Assembly: GCA_017552715.1 (NCBI GenBank)
Contig: JAFZOW010000019.1
Location: 1-64,000, forward strand
Length of the DNA stretch: 64,000 bases
Direction: 5' to 3'
Source: Lachnospiraceae bacterium
Lineage (GTDB): Bacteria > Bacillota > Clostridia > Lachnospirales > Lachnospiraceae
In this document: positions 51,551 through 60,344 of the stretch, piece by piece
Layout of the letters: each line of letters begins with the position of its first letter
How positions within the stretch are numbered: position 1 is the first letter of the stretch
The notes under the pieces: model-generated
Told to the model about the DNA's origin: nothing
The model's database searches: none
Seen by the model: only the letters and a program-made list of their open reading frames with translations
Translations under genes and position numbers: made by a program

Positions 51551-52938
51551 GCTTCCTCCCGCGATATCCCTTCTATCGCCTTTTTCCTGAACCGTTCTAT
51601 ATAGCTGTCCAAAAGCCAGATCCCCGCCATGTAAAAGAGGGGCATATTGTACATCATATAACGGGCCTGGCAGAAGATCAGCGCCGCCGCCACCCCGATA
51701 TTCGCAAACATCCCCAGCAGCACAAAGATCCCCGCCATGCCGGCTTCCCGGCTTTTTTCTTTTTTCAGGCAAAGGATAGCCAGTATCAGCTCAGCCAGTA
51801 CCAGGAGCACTCCCAACAGATCCGGCAGCACCCCCCTCTTTGCCACGGTATTCAGGATACCGTTTAGGAAGGAGGCCACATATATTTTCAGGTAGGCTCC
51901 CAGATTATCCTTCAGCAGGCTGCTCACGATCACGCCGCTCATACGGTCCGCCTCGGCTTCGGCTTCCATTCCCGGAGCAAAGCCTCGCTCCACCGCATAG
52001 TCCACAAACAAAGGGCCTGTGGTCTTAACCGTGATCACATCAAAGTGCTCTTCGTAATGTTCTTCCAGCCCCTTAAGTCCGGCCGGGGCATTGTCTATAT
52101 TGCTGCCGCTTTCCTCAAGGATCTTCATGGTCCGCCGGAATAACTCCTGCACCGCAGGCTCCGGGATCAGAGCCTCATCCTCCGGATCCGCGATATACAG
52201 GCTGGTGGTGAGCACCAGGTTCATATCCCTGGTGTTCTGGGCAAAACTGCCGCGCAGGACCAGATTATAAAGCCTGGTGCAGCCCAGGGCCAAAACAAGG
52301 CTTAAGATCATGCCGCCCAGGATCATGACAAGCTTTGCAAAATAGGCTTTTCCCTTATCCTTCCCCATGCGGCCGAAGAAAACCGCGGCACCCAGGGCAG
52401 GATAGCCCACCGCCATCTGCTTGCGGGTCTCCACCATCAGGGTAAGGAGCAGCAAAAGGATCAGAAGCTTCCTTTTATTCCAGTCCAACACCGCTTCAAT
52501 GAGCAGCGTCATGAAGATGATCCAGAGGGACATGGTGATGCCCTCCGTAAGGATATTGCAGGAATAGACGGAACCTCTCTCCGCGGCATACTGACAGAGC
52601 AGGGCCACAGCCGCGTGCACCGCGTACATCCCCCAGCGGAAAAGGTACATGCGGCAGAAACGCTTCCACAGACGTTCCACCGAAAACCAGGCCGCGAAGG
52701 CTGCCAGCAGGCTTTGGAAAACGATCACTGCATTCAGGTATATCCCTTCACCGAAGATCCCCCGAAAAAGGGCCAGCAGCAGAGGATATACCGGCTCGCG
52801 GGCCGAGATCATCTCGATATAGCCCCGGGAATCGGAACCCAGCACTACACCGTAGCGTATACAGAAAAAAAGATAAAATACCCCGCAGCCCGCCAGGCAG
52901 AGAAGGCTACTTCGGGAGAGCTTCTTTTCCTCTTTCAT
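51547..52938 (-). CDS. polytopic membrane protein, GT-C-like
   Basis: 463 residues with about 10 helices. The first outer loop has GSDSRGYIEM and the whole protein fits the pattern of GT39/ArnT-like transferases, using lipid-phosphate sugars. Not assigned to a named family. It lies downstream of a DPM1-like gene, which could supply its donor. Confidence 0.7.
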   Translation of the reverse strand: MKEEKKLSRSSLLCLAGCGVFYLFFCIRYGVVLGSDSRGYIEMISAREPVYPLLLALFRGIFGEGIYLNAVIVFQSLLAAFAAWFSVERLWKRFCRMYLFRWGMYAVHAAVALLCQYAAERGSVYSCNILTEGITMSLWIIFMTLLIEAVLDWNKRKLLILLLLLTLMVETRKQMAVGYPALGAAVFFGRMGKDKGKAYFAKLVMILGGMILSLVLALGCTRLYNLVLRGSFAQNTRDMNLVLTTSLYIADPEDEALIPEPAVQELFRRTMKILEESGSNIDNAPAGLKGLEEHYEEHFDVITVKTTGPLFVDYAVERGFAPGMEAEAEADRMSGVIVSSLLKDNLGAYLKIYVASFLNGILNTVAKRGVLPDLLGVLLVLAELILAILCLKKEKSREAGMAGIFVLLGMFANIGVAAALIFCQARYMMYNMPLFYMAGIWLLDSYIERFRKKAIEGISREEA

Positions 52939-53882
52939 CCGGCTTCCTTAAGATTTGCGGCTTTTGTCTCGCTCAGTCCGTAAAGCCGCAGTTCAAAATC
53001 CCGGCGGTCCTTCGTTACCATATCCGAAAGGATGAGTCCCGAAAAAATGGCCTGTATGGCTGCCAGGGCCATAAATCCGCTGACCACCAGGGTGGGCATG
53101 TTCTCTACCAGATGGGTGTTCAGGAAACGGGCAAATACCCAGCCGAACATGACCGCCGCAACCACCAGCAGTACTGCCGCTATGGCGGAGAAAAAGCGCA
53201 GCGGCCTGTAGTTTTTATACAGACGCACGATGGTGCCCAGCACCCTTGCCCCGTCGGAATAGGTATTGAGCTTTGAAATGCTTCCCTCGGGACGGTCCCG
53301 GAACTGCACCACCACATTGCGGATCAGCATCTCGTTAAAGACCGCGTGGATGGTCATCTCGGTCTCGATCTCGAAGCCTCGGCTCAGCACCGGATAGCTC
53401 TTTACAAATTCATAGGACAGAGCCCGGAAGCCCGTCATTATATCCTTGATCTCGCAGTGGAACAGGCGGTTGATGGTAGCCCGCACCAGGCTGTTGCCCA
53501 GGTTATGGAAGGGACGTTTGTTCTCGGTAAAGTAGGTCGAAGAAAGACGGTCTCCCACCACCATGTCGGCCTGCTCCTCCAGAACCAGCCGTGCCATCTC
53601 GGCTGCATATTCCATGGGATAGGTATCATCGCCGTCCACACAGATATAGCAGAGGGCGTCGATCTCGCGGAACATGCGCCGCATCACATAGCCCTTGCCC
53701 TGACGGGTCTCACGGCGAACCACGGCTCCGGCAGCTTCCGCTTCCTTTACCGTATTATCCGTGGAATTATTGTCATAGACATAGACCACCGCCTCCGGCA
53801 GGGCCGCCTTCGCGTCCTTTACCACCTTGGCAACGGTCTTTTCTTCATTATAACAGGGGACAAGTACTGCGATCTTATCCAT
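52935..53882 (-). CDS. DPM1-like glycosyltransferase with membrane anchor
   Basis: 315 residues. AVLVPCYNEEKTVAKVV, YVYDNNSTDNT and YICVDGDDTYPMEYA form the GT2 domain. Two C-terminal helices are FFSAIAAVLLVVAAVMFGWV and TLVVSGFMALAAIQAIFSGL. This build is that of polyprenyl-phosphate sugar synthases. It overlaps the polytopic gene by 4 bases and is 12 bases from the isomerase gene. Confidence 0.88.
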   Translation of the reverse strand: MDKIAVLVPCYNEEKTVAKVVKDAKAALPEAVVYVYDNNSTDNTVKEAEAAGAVVRRETRQGKGYVMRRMFREIDALCYICVDGDDTYPMEYAAEMARLVLEEQADMVVGDRLSSTYFTENKRPFHNLGNSLVRATINRLFHCEIKDIMTGFRALSYEFVKSYPVLSRGFEIETEMTIHAVFNEMLIRNVVVQFRDRPEGSISKLNTYSDGARVLGTIVRLYKNYRPLRFFSAIAAVLLVVAAVMFGWVFARFLNTHLVENMPTLVVSGFMALAAIQAIFSGLILSDMVTKDRRDFELRLYGLSETKAANLKEAG

Positions 53883-53894
53883 CTATATCTCCTT

Positions 53895-54296
53895 TTAAGC
53901 TTTTCCCACAAAACGCAGGAACTCGTCGTAATCCCGGATGTAATCGTCCTCGTCGTAGTACTTCGAGGCAAAGACCATCAGTACGGCTCCCTCCGAAAAC
54001 TCGCTCATTTCCCGCCAGATATTGTTGGCGATATAGAGACCTTCGTAGGGATTGTCCATCACCACCGTACGCTTCTCCGTCCCGTCATCCAGAAGGATCT
54101 TTACCGAACCGTGGACGCAGACCAGCAGCTGTTCCAGTGACTTATGGGCATGCATGCCCCGCACCACACCGGGTCTTGTATCGAACATATAGTAAACCCT
54201 CTGTATCGAAAAGGGCACATCGATCTTTTCCTCCAGGGACACCAGGTGGCCCCGCTCATCCCCGTGCTGCTGCAGCTTATAGGTCTTTATTTCCAT
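53895..54296 (-). CDS. FdtA/QdtA-like dTDP-sugar ketoisomerase
   Basis: 133 residues, single cupin: HGDERGHLVSLEE, QRVYYMFDTRPGVVRGMHAHKSLEQLLVCVHGSVKILLDDG. This is the pattern of dTDP-4-keto-6-deoxyglucose 3,4-ketoisomerases (His pair GMHAH). The ATG at 54294-54296 lies just inside the upstream gene (20-base overlap); the longer frame is not conserved. Related acyl/amino transferases (FdtB/FdtC) and rmlAB are not in the window. Confidence 0.88.
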   Translation of the reverse strand: MEIKTYKLQQHGDERGHLVSLEEKIDVPFSIQRVYYMFDTRPGVVRGMHAHKSLEQLLVCVHGSVKILLDDGTEKRTVVMDNPYEGLYIANNIWREMSEFSEGAVLMVFASKYYDEDDYIRDYDEFLRFVGKA

Positions 54297-55314
54297 TTTT
54301 CTTCCCTTTCCCGGAAGCCTTCGCCGGCTTGTCCTCCGGCACCTTCTGCTTTTCCGTTTCAAGATCCTCCCGGCCCCGGTCGTAAGCCAGTCTGCGCACA
54401 TTATACTGCACATCCTCCAGGATCTTGCGGTTGGCCGAGATCACATCAGCCAGCATACCGATGACAAAAGTCATAAAACCTATGATCATCAGCGTACAGG
54501 CCAGGATCAGGGACTGCACATGTCCGGCACTGCGGCCCTGGAAGATGAAAACCACGAAACGTATGCTGATCCCCAGACCGATGAGGAAGGGGATGGCACC
54601 GATAAAAGTAAGCACAGCCAGGGGCCTGTACATGAGCAGGGCCCGCATGATGGTGAGCATGGATTTCTTGATATAGGCGCCTATGCTCTTAAAGAGCCTG
54701 GACTGCCGCAGTTCCGGATTGGTACGTACCGGCACCGAATCGATGGACATCTTGTTACGGCCTGCCTGCACGATGGTCTCCAGGGTGTAGGTATATTCGT
54801 TCACCACATTAATGTGCATGGCCGCTTCCCGGGAAAAGGCACGGAAGCCGGAGGGCGCATCGGGGATATCCGTATGGGATGCCTTACGTACCACCCAGCT
54901 GCCCAGGTGCTGCAGCTTTTTCTTTACCCAGGAAAAATGCGGGATATCGTCTATGGGACGCTCTCCCACCACGATATCGGCGCTGCCCTCCAGTATGGGC
55001 TTCACCAGCTTGGCGATATCCTCACCGCAGTACTGGTTATCGGCATCGGTGTTTACGATGATATCCGCACCGTATGCCAGGCAGGCTTCCAGTCCTGCCA
55101 TGAAACCCTTGGCCAGTCCTTTGTTCCGGGTGAACTTCACCACATGATCCACGCCCCAGTCCAGGGCCACCTTTACCGTATCATCCGTACTGCCGTCATC
55201 GATGATCAGGGTCTCGATACAGTCGATACCCTCGATCTTTTTCGGCAGGTCGTTCAATGCTATGGTCAGGGTTTCCGCCTCGTTATAGCAGGGGATCTGT
55301 ATGATCAGCTTCAT
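54277..55314 (-). CDS. DPM1-like glycosyltransferase with membrane anchor
   Basis: 345 residues. IIQIPCYNEAETLTIALNDL, LIIDDGSTDDTV, IIVNTDADNQYCGED (metal D-D). Two helices at about 235-255 and 268-292. A basic Lys-rich tail (KVPEDKPAKASGKGKKNG) ends the protein. It overlaps the next membrane protein gene (ATGA), as expected of a donor synthase with its GT-C partner. Confidence 0.88.
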   Translation of the reverse strand: MKLIIQIPCYNEAETLTIALNDLPKKIEGIDCIETLIIDDGSTDDTVKVALDWGVDHVVKFTRNKGLAKGFMAGLEACLAYGADIIVNTDADNQYCGEDIAKLVKPILEGSADIVVGERPIDDIPHFSWVKKKLQHLGSWVVRKASHTDIPDAPSGFRAFSREAAMHINVVNEYTYTLETIVQAGRNKMSIDSVPVRTNPELRQSRLFKSIGAYIKKSMLTIMRALLMYRPLAVLTFIGAIPFLIGLGISIRFVVFIFQGRSAGHVQSLILACTLMIIGFMTFVIGMLADVISANRKILEDVQYNVRRLAYDRGREDLETEKQKVPEDKPAKASGKGKKNGNKDL

Positions 55315-57404
55315 TTACTTACCTCCGCATCTGCCTTCTGACCGGAAGAACCCCCTTCAGGGTCATTCACCAGAAGCACCAGCTCCGTATCCATATCCGT
55401 CCACTTCCGGGGATAGGGGAGCAGGTGATCGTCAAGATCTTCATATATGCTGCCGTGTACATCGGTGCGGTATATCTCCTTCCAGCCCACCGGGTCCGCC
55501 ATCAGCTTGCCCACGTACATGCTCAGAAGATATACCGTGTCGTATTGCTTGTCATATTCCTCGGCCTGGGAACGCACATCCTCCTCCCAGACAAAATGGA
55601 TATCCGCCCCCGTCATGGCCTTGATGGGGAAGGTATAGAGACGCTGGCAGTGGTAGCCCTGTTCGTTTATGAGCACCACATCGTTCTCCCCTATGCAGGA
55701 GACCAGATCCTCCAGTATGTCGTACTGGGTGTTGGTCAGATCCTGCGAAAGATAAAGAGCACGGTTCGGCAGGATCACCAGAGCCAGCAGCGGCACGGCA
55801 GCGGCGCACAGGACAGGCGTTTTTACGCGGCTTAACAGCTGCCCTGCCAGGATAAAGAAGAGGAAGACAAAGGGCGCCATGTAGCGCGCGTAATAGTAAT
55901 ACTGCCACACTTCGCTGATGACCATAAAAGCAAAGATCCATACCGAATAGTACATGCCGAAGGCAAAGGCAAAGCTGCGGCGGTCCTTCAGAAATTTCTT
56001 TCCTTCCGTTACCGTTGCGGCAAAGGCCGCAGGCACCACCACAAAGCCCGTCATGATAAGGAAGCCCAGCAGTGTGATGTGCATGATATGTTCCGGCTCG
56101 CTAAGGCGCCGGATGATCTGTAAGAGCAGCCCACCGCAGCTGAAGACCAGGCAGATGATGGAAAGGATAAGTCCTGCCTTGCCGCTTTCTTCCTCCTCCT
56201 GCTTGCGGTACATCAGCCTGCGCAGGGAAAGTTTCTTTCCGCGGATCAGGAAGATGATGCCCACCAGCAGGCACAGCCCCACCATGATCCATACGAAGGC
56301 CAACATGTTCTCCTCATTCAGCAGATTATTGGTCATCCAGTAGATGCGCTTGTAATTCCCGTCCGTATAACGGGCGTATTTCAGCTTCATCATGGTAAAG
56401 CTTAGGCCGTAGCACAGCACCGAACCCATCATGGATACCAGCATGCTGCGCTTCCCCGAAGCGATAAAGCCATGAACATATACGATCACGATGAGCGGGA
56501 TGAAAACACTGCACATGATATGCACTGCACACATTCCCGCTGCCGGGATGATGCCCAGCAGCTGCACCGCCCCGTCCCGCTTATCGGAAAGCAGGGCAAA
56601 CCAGGTGGTGATGCCCAGGGTAAGGGCGATCTCGGTCAGGGAGTTCTGGGCACACCAGAGTACGATGGGTGTCGCCGCAAAGAACAGCGCCGTCAGGTGG
56701 GCATATAACTTCTTTTTGCTCCATAGATTCCTGCAGATCAGCCACACATTTCCGATGGACAGAAGATAGCAGGAGATCATGGCCCAGCTCATGTGACGCA
56801 GGCCGAAGAGCTTGCCCCAGAGGGCCATCAGTGCCGGGAAGGTACCGATGCCGTGAAGGGTTCCCGATATCTCATCCTTTTCCTCAAAACGGTCCTGATC
56901 GATATAGTAACCCGTAAGATCCCGGATCTCACGCTCAAAGGAAACCTTCTCCCACTTGTTCTGGCAGTCGGCATATTCCGGAAAGGCGATCTCTTCATCA
57001 TAAATATCCGCCATATAAAAGAAGGCTCGTGTCTGGTACAGACCCTGGTCCTGGCCGGTACCGAACACTCCCGCGGCCTGACGGCAGGCAAAGATCCCCG
57101 CCACCAGCAGGATGAGGATCAGCGGGATATAGCCCTTCCAGAGGAAACGCACCTCCGGCAGATTGCAATCGTTTAAAAAGAATACCAGTAACGACAGGGC
57201 CACAAAGATGAGAGCCGTGACCGCCGCCGTGAGGCTTATGGTAAAACAGCCGAAGAGTATGAAGGCACCCGAAAGGAAGAGGTATAAGGTCTGGTACAGA
57301 GAGCAGCCCAAAAAGACCTGCTTCGCAAAGCCGGGTGTTTCAAATGCCAGCCCGATGAGAAAACAGGCGGCAACGATACCGAGAACGAACCAAAATGCTA
57401 ACAT
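55311..57404 (-). CDS. large polytopic membrane protein, GT-C-like
   Basis: 697 residues. About 13-14 helices fill the first ~560 residues, then a soluble C-terminal domain (SCIGENDVVLINEQGYHCQRLYTF...). The first outer loop has GTGQDQGLYQTRA, with the acid residues typical of GT-C enzymes. It probably transfers a sugar from a polyprenyl-phosphate donor made by the two DPM1-like proteins next to it. The exact family is not recognised. Confidence 0.72.
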   Translation of the reverse strand: MLAFWFVLGIVAACFLIGLAFETPGFAKQVFLGCSLYQTLYLFLSGAFILFGCFTISLTAAVTALIFVALSLLVFFLNDCNLPEVRFLWKGYIPLILILLVAGIFACRQAAGVFGTGQDQGLYQTRAFFYMADIYDEEIAFPEYADCQNKWEKVSFEREIRDLTGYYIDQDRFEEKDEISGTLHGIGTFPALMALWGKLFGLRHMSWAMISCYLLSIGNVWLICRNLWSKKKLYAHLTALFFAATPIVLWCAQNSLTEIALTLGITTWFALLSDKRDGAVQLLGIIPAAGMCAVHIMCSVFIPLIVIVYVHGFIASGKRSMLVSMMGSVLCYGLSFTMMKLKYARYTDGNYKRIYWMTNNLLNEENMLAFVWIMVGLCLLVGIIFLIRGKKLSLRRLMYRKQEEEESGKAGLILSIICLVFSCGGLLLQIIRRLSEPEHIMHITLLGFLIMTGFVVVPAAFAATVTEGKKFLKDRRSFAFAFGMYYSVWIFAFMVISEVWQYYYYARYMAPFVFLFFILAGQLLSRVKTPVLCAAAVPLLALVILPNRALYLSQDLTNTQYDILEDLVSCIGENDVVLINEQGYHCQRLYTFPIKAMTGADIHFVWEEDVRSQAEEYDKQYDTVYLLSMYVGKLMADPVGWKEIYRTDVHGSIYEDLDDHLLPYPRKWTDMDTELVLLVNDPEGGSSGQKADAEVSK

Positions 57405-58531
57405 CCGGCCCTCATTTCTTCGTATATCTCCTCTATCCCATCGATCATCTGTGCACGGGAGAAGCTCTTTTCCGGAACCTGTACAAAGGCATCCGCATCC
57501 CCGCGCAATACTGCCTCCAGCTTGTCGGCCAGATCCTTTGCATTGCGGTTCTTAAAGGAACGGCAGCGGCCGTAGGCTACCTCCGGCAGGGAACCGCCGT
57601 CGCTGTAGATCAGATCCGTGCCCAGCTGGCAGGTCTCCAGAGCCGAAAAGCCGAAGCCCTCCGTAAGGGACGGTACCACTACGCAGTCCGCCTGCTTTAT
57701 GCATTCCGCCAGATCCTCTCGGGAGATGGAAGGACGCACACGTACCACGCCCCTGAGTCCGTCGTCCCTCATACGCCGCAGGAATTCACGCCGGGGCTTT
57801 TCAGGCTCCTTCCCCAGCAGGAAACAGAAGCGTACTCTGGAACCGGCATCTATGCCTCTCTGCTTAAGCAGGCATATGGCCTTTTCCAGTACGTATATTC
57901 CCTTCGTCCGGCCGGGACGCCCGTAATAAAGGAAAATGAATTCATCCCGGATACGGAAATAATCCCGGATGGAAAAGCTGCTCTTTTTCTCCTCCAGCCC
58001 CACTTCGCTGGCCAGATATATACGGCGCACATCCTTCTTCCGGCAGATATAATGCTGAAAATCGGCCTTCGTCGCTTCCGAGATGGCATGATAGGCGGTA
58101 AAGCTCTGTCTGCAGCAGTACTGCTCCACGATATAATAAAGTATGGCGCGCCAGGCCTTGTCCGACCAGAACCACTTCCGCCCCCTCACCTCATATACCG
58201 TGAGCAGGGAAGGCTTGCCGTATTTCTTCGCCAGCCTGCTCACCACGGGCGCCGTGGTAAAGATCGAAGTATGCACCAGATCGCACCATTCGATATGTTC
58301 CTCAATATCGCTCTCCTTCGGAACGGGATGTCCGAAAGCACTCTTCCAGGGACAGTACCATACGTCGATACCCTCCACGACTTTGTGTCCCATATACTCG
58401 TCCCCGACATTCCGGGCCACCACCCGCAGTTCATGGCCACGTTCCAAAAGCCCTTTGGCCAGTTCGTAAAACATGGTTTCGCCGCCCCCGACGTAGGGGT
58501 AAAAATGTGGCAGTATGATCGCGATCTTCAT
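57398..58531 (-). CDS. family 4 glycosyltransferase
   Basis: 377 residues. ILPHFYPYVGGGETMFYELAKGL, FIFLYYGRPGRTKGIYVL, VPSLTEGFGFSALETCQLGTDLI (EX7E). A PimA-like GT-B enzyme. It overlaps the polytopic gene downstream by 7 bases and the ABC gene by 4. Confidence 0.92.
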   Translation of the reverse strand: MKIAIILPHFYPYVGGGETMFYELAKGLLERGHELRVVARNVGDEYMGHKVVEGIDVWYCPWKSAFGHPVPKESDIEEHIEWCDLVHTSIFTTAPVVSRLAKKYGKPSLLTVYEVRGRKWFWSDKAWRAILYYIVEQYCCRQSFTAYHAISEATKADFQHYICRKKDVRRIYLASEVGLEEKKSSFSIRDYFRIRDEFIFLYYGRPGRTKGIYVLEKAICLLKQRGIDAGSRVRFCFLLGKEPEKPRREFLRRMRDDGLRGVVRVRPSISREDLAECIKQADCVVVPSLTEGFGFSALETCQLGTDLIYSDGGSLPEVAYGRCRSFKNRNAKDLADKLEAVLRGDADAFVQVPEKSFSRAQMIDGIEEIYEEMRAGC

Positions 58532-60270
58532 TTCTCAAGCTCCGTCGGAAGGATCTTTCCTTCCTCTACTTTGTAGATGATGTCACAGTTCTCTATGGTC
58601 TTTAAACGGTGGGCGATGATGATCATGGTCTTCTTTCCCTTCAGGGCTCCCACCGCTTCCATAATAGCCGCTTCCGTATCGTTATCCAGAGCCGAGGTGG
58701 CCTCGTCAAAGACCAGCACCGCCGGATCATGATACAGCGCTCTGGCTATACCGATACGCTGCCGCTGTCCGCCGGAGATACGCACACCCCGGTCACCGAT
58801 GGCTGTATCCAGCCCATCAGGCAGGCCGCGGACAAAGTCCTCCAGCTGTGCTTCCTTAAGCACCTGCCACACGCGCTCCTCGTTATAATCCTCTTTATCT
58901 ATACCGAAGGCCACGTTTTCGGCTATGGAAGCATCCAGCATGAAAATGTTCTGGGCGATATAGCCTACACCCGAAAGCCATTCCGCGGAAGAAGGATCCA
59001 CCTCTTTTCCGTCTACCGTGACCACTCCTTCCTGAGGCTTGAGCAGCCCCAGCAGGATATCCACGATGGTGGTCTTGCCTGCGCCGGAGGTACCGATCAC
59101 GCCTACAGAAGCCCCCACGGGCACCTTCAGCTCCGCCTTATCAAAGATCTGCTTCTCCGAATTCGGATAATGATAGCTGATCCCGGAAAGCAGGATCTCT
59201 TTCTCCGGCTTTATCTTTCCGCTTCCCCTGTCTGTGAGAGGAACATCCTTTAAGCCCGCCAGATCCAGGTTTTCCGCCACCACATTGAGGGAAGTCTCAA
59301 AATAGGCGATGGAGGATAAGTGGGTGGAAATACGGTTCACACTGGGCATCAGACGCACCGCCGCCAGGGCAAATGCGGAAAGCTGGGGCAGCATCGCCCG
59401 CAGATCCCTTCCCTGAGACACCAGAAGGAACATATAGGCCAGCATCCCCACGATGCACACGGTTTCGATCACCAGCCGGGGCAGATTGTTCATCACCGTA
59501 TAGCGCCGGCCCGTTACGGCAAAACGCCGGTATTCCTCCCCGAAGCCCTTGAGGAAATGCTCCTCCCGGGCACTCACCTTTACATCCTTTATGCCGCCGA
59601 TGCTCTCCTGCACCCACTTTGCCATTCTGCCCTGCTGGTCCACACGGTTCTGTCCCAGACGCCCCAGCAGAGGCTTCATGCATTTTAAGAGCAGCAGCAC
59701 CATGACCAGCATCAGCGCCGCAAAGGCCAGCGTCATCACCGGTTCCAGGATCAGCAGAAGGAGGCAGATGAGAAAACTCACCGCCACTTCGCTCAAAAGC
59801 AGCATCACTTCCCGCAGCAGCTCGAAGATGTGCGGGATATCACTGTGAAAGGTACGGATGATGGCACCGCTGTCGGCGTTCAGGTAAAACTCGTAGGGCC
59901 GGTTCAGATAATCCTGCATCAGGCGTCTGGCGATGTCACTCTGGGTATTGGCCACAAAAGCCGCCTGCATGCGGCTCATCCAGAGCAGATACAGGTTCTT
60001 GATCACAAAGAACCCTATGGTCGGCAGAAGCAGCAGACGCACAAAGCCGGATTCCGATATGGACGTAAGCCCGAGAAAGGAAAGGGCGTCCTGTACGTAA
60101 GCATTGCCCAGGATCTTCTCCGGCGTTACCACAGCCGATACCAGGGGGATGATAAAGGATATCCCCATGGTCTCCAGCAGAGCCCCGATAAAGATCAGAA
60201 CGATCAGTACCGCCACCTGCCGTTTCTGCCGGCTGTTCAGCACATATTTAAGCTTCCGGTATACGTTCAT
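58528..60270 (-). CDS. PglK-like ABC flippase (permease-ATPase)
   Basis: 580 residues. N-terminal six-helix domain (QKRQVAVLIVLIFIGALLETMGISFIIPLVSAV; FALAAVRLMPSVNRI), then GTSGAGKTTIVDILLG, VRISGGQRQRIGIARALYHDPAVLVFDEATSALD and IIIAHRLKTI. It is clearly paralogous to 49781-51550 and similar to PglK. It is the first gene after the promoter at 60304-60332. Two such flippases imply two distinct lipid-linked substrates or a heterodimer; each has intact ATPase motifs. Confidence 0.9.
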   Translation of the reverse strand: MNVYRKLKYVLNSRQKRQVAVLIVLIFIGALLETMGISFIIPLVSAVVTPEKILGNAYVQDALSFLGLTSISESGFVRLLLLPTIGFFVIKNLYLLWMSRMQAAFVANTQSDIARRLMQDYLNRPYEFYLNADSGAIIRTFHSDIPHIFELLREVMLLLSEVAVSFLICLLLLILEPVMTLAFAALMLVMVLLLLKCMKPLLGRLGQNRVDQQGRMAKWVQESIGGIKDVKVSAREEHFLKGFGEEYRRFAVTGRRYTVMNNLPRLVIETVCIVGMLAYMFLLVSQGRDLRAMLPQLSAFALAAVRLMPSVNRISTHLSSIAYFETSLNVVAENLDLAGLKDVPLTDRGSGKIKPEKEILLSGISYHYPNSEKQIFDKAELKVPVGASVGVIGTSGAGKTTIVDILLGLLKPQEGVVTVDGKEVDPSSAEWLSGVGYIAQNIFMLDASIAENVAFGIDKEDYNEERVWQVLKEAQLEDFVRGLPDGLDTAIGDRGVRISGGQRQRIGIARALYHDPAVLVFDEATSALDNDTEAAIMEAVGALKGKKTMIIIAHRLKTIENCDIIYKVEEGKILPTELEK

Positions 60271-60303
60271 CCAAACCTCGATATGGTCAACATAAATCTA
60301 TTT

Positions 60304-60332
60304 ATGATACCACAAAAAGAGCCTTCACGCAA
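60304..60332 (-). promoter_or_regulatory. candidate promoter upstream of the ABC flippase
   Basis: Minus strand: TTGCGT (60327-60332), 17 bp, TATCAT (60304-60309). The -35 half lies in the loop of the preceding terminator. It would drive 58528-60270 and the genes to its left. Confidence 0.5.
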
Positions 60333-60344
60333 GGAGCAGGGCTC
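60314..60344 (-). terminator. terminator of the 60343-61503 gene
   Basis: Minus strand GAGCC (60340-60344) / GGCTC (60319-60323) followed by TTTTT. The stop codon of the gene is inside the stem. It overlaps the next promoter. Confidence 0.65.

Noticed and set aside
51551..51772. 74-residue N-terminal extension of the ABC flippase
   Set aside because: It overlaps the upstream membrane-protein gene; a GTG with GGAGGAA and a 4-base stop-start overlap gives the conserved PglK-type start.
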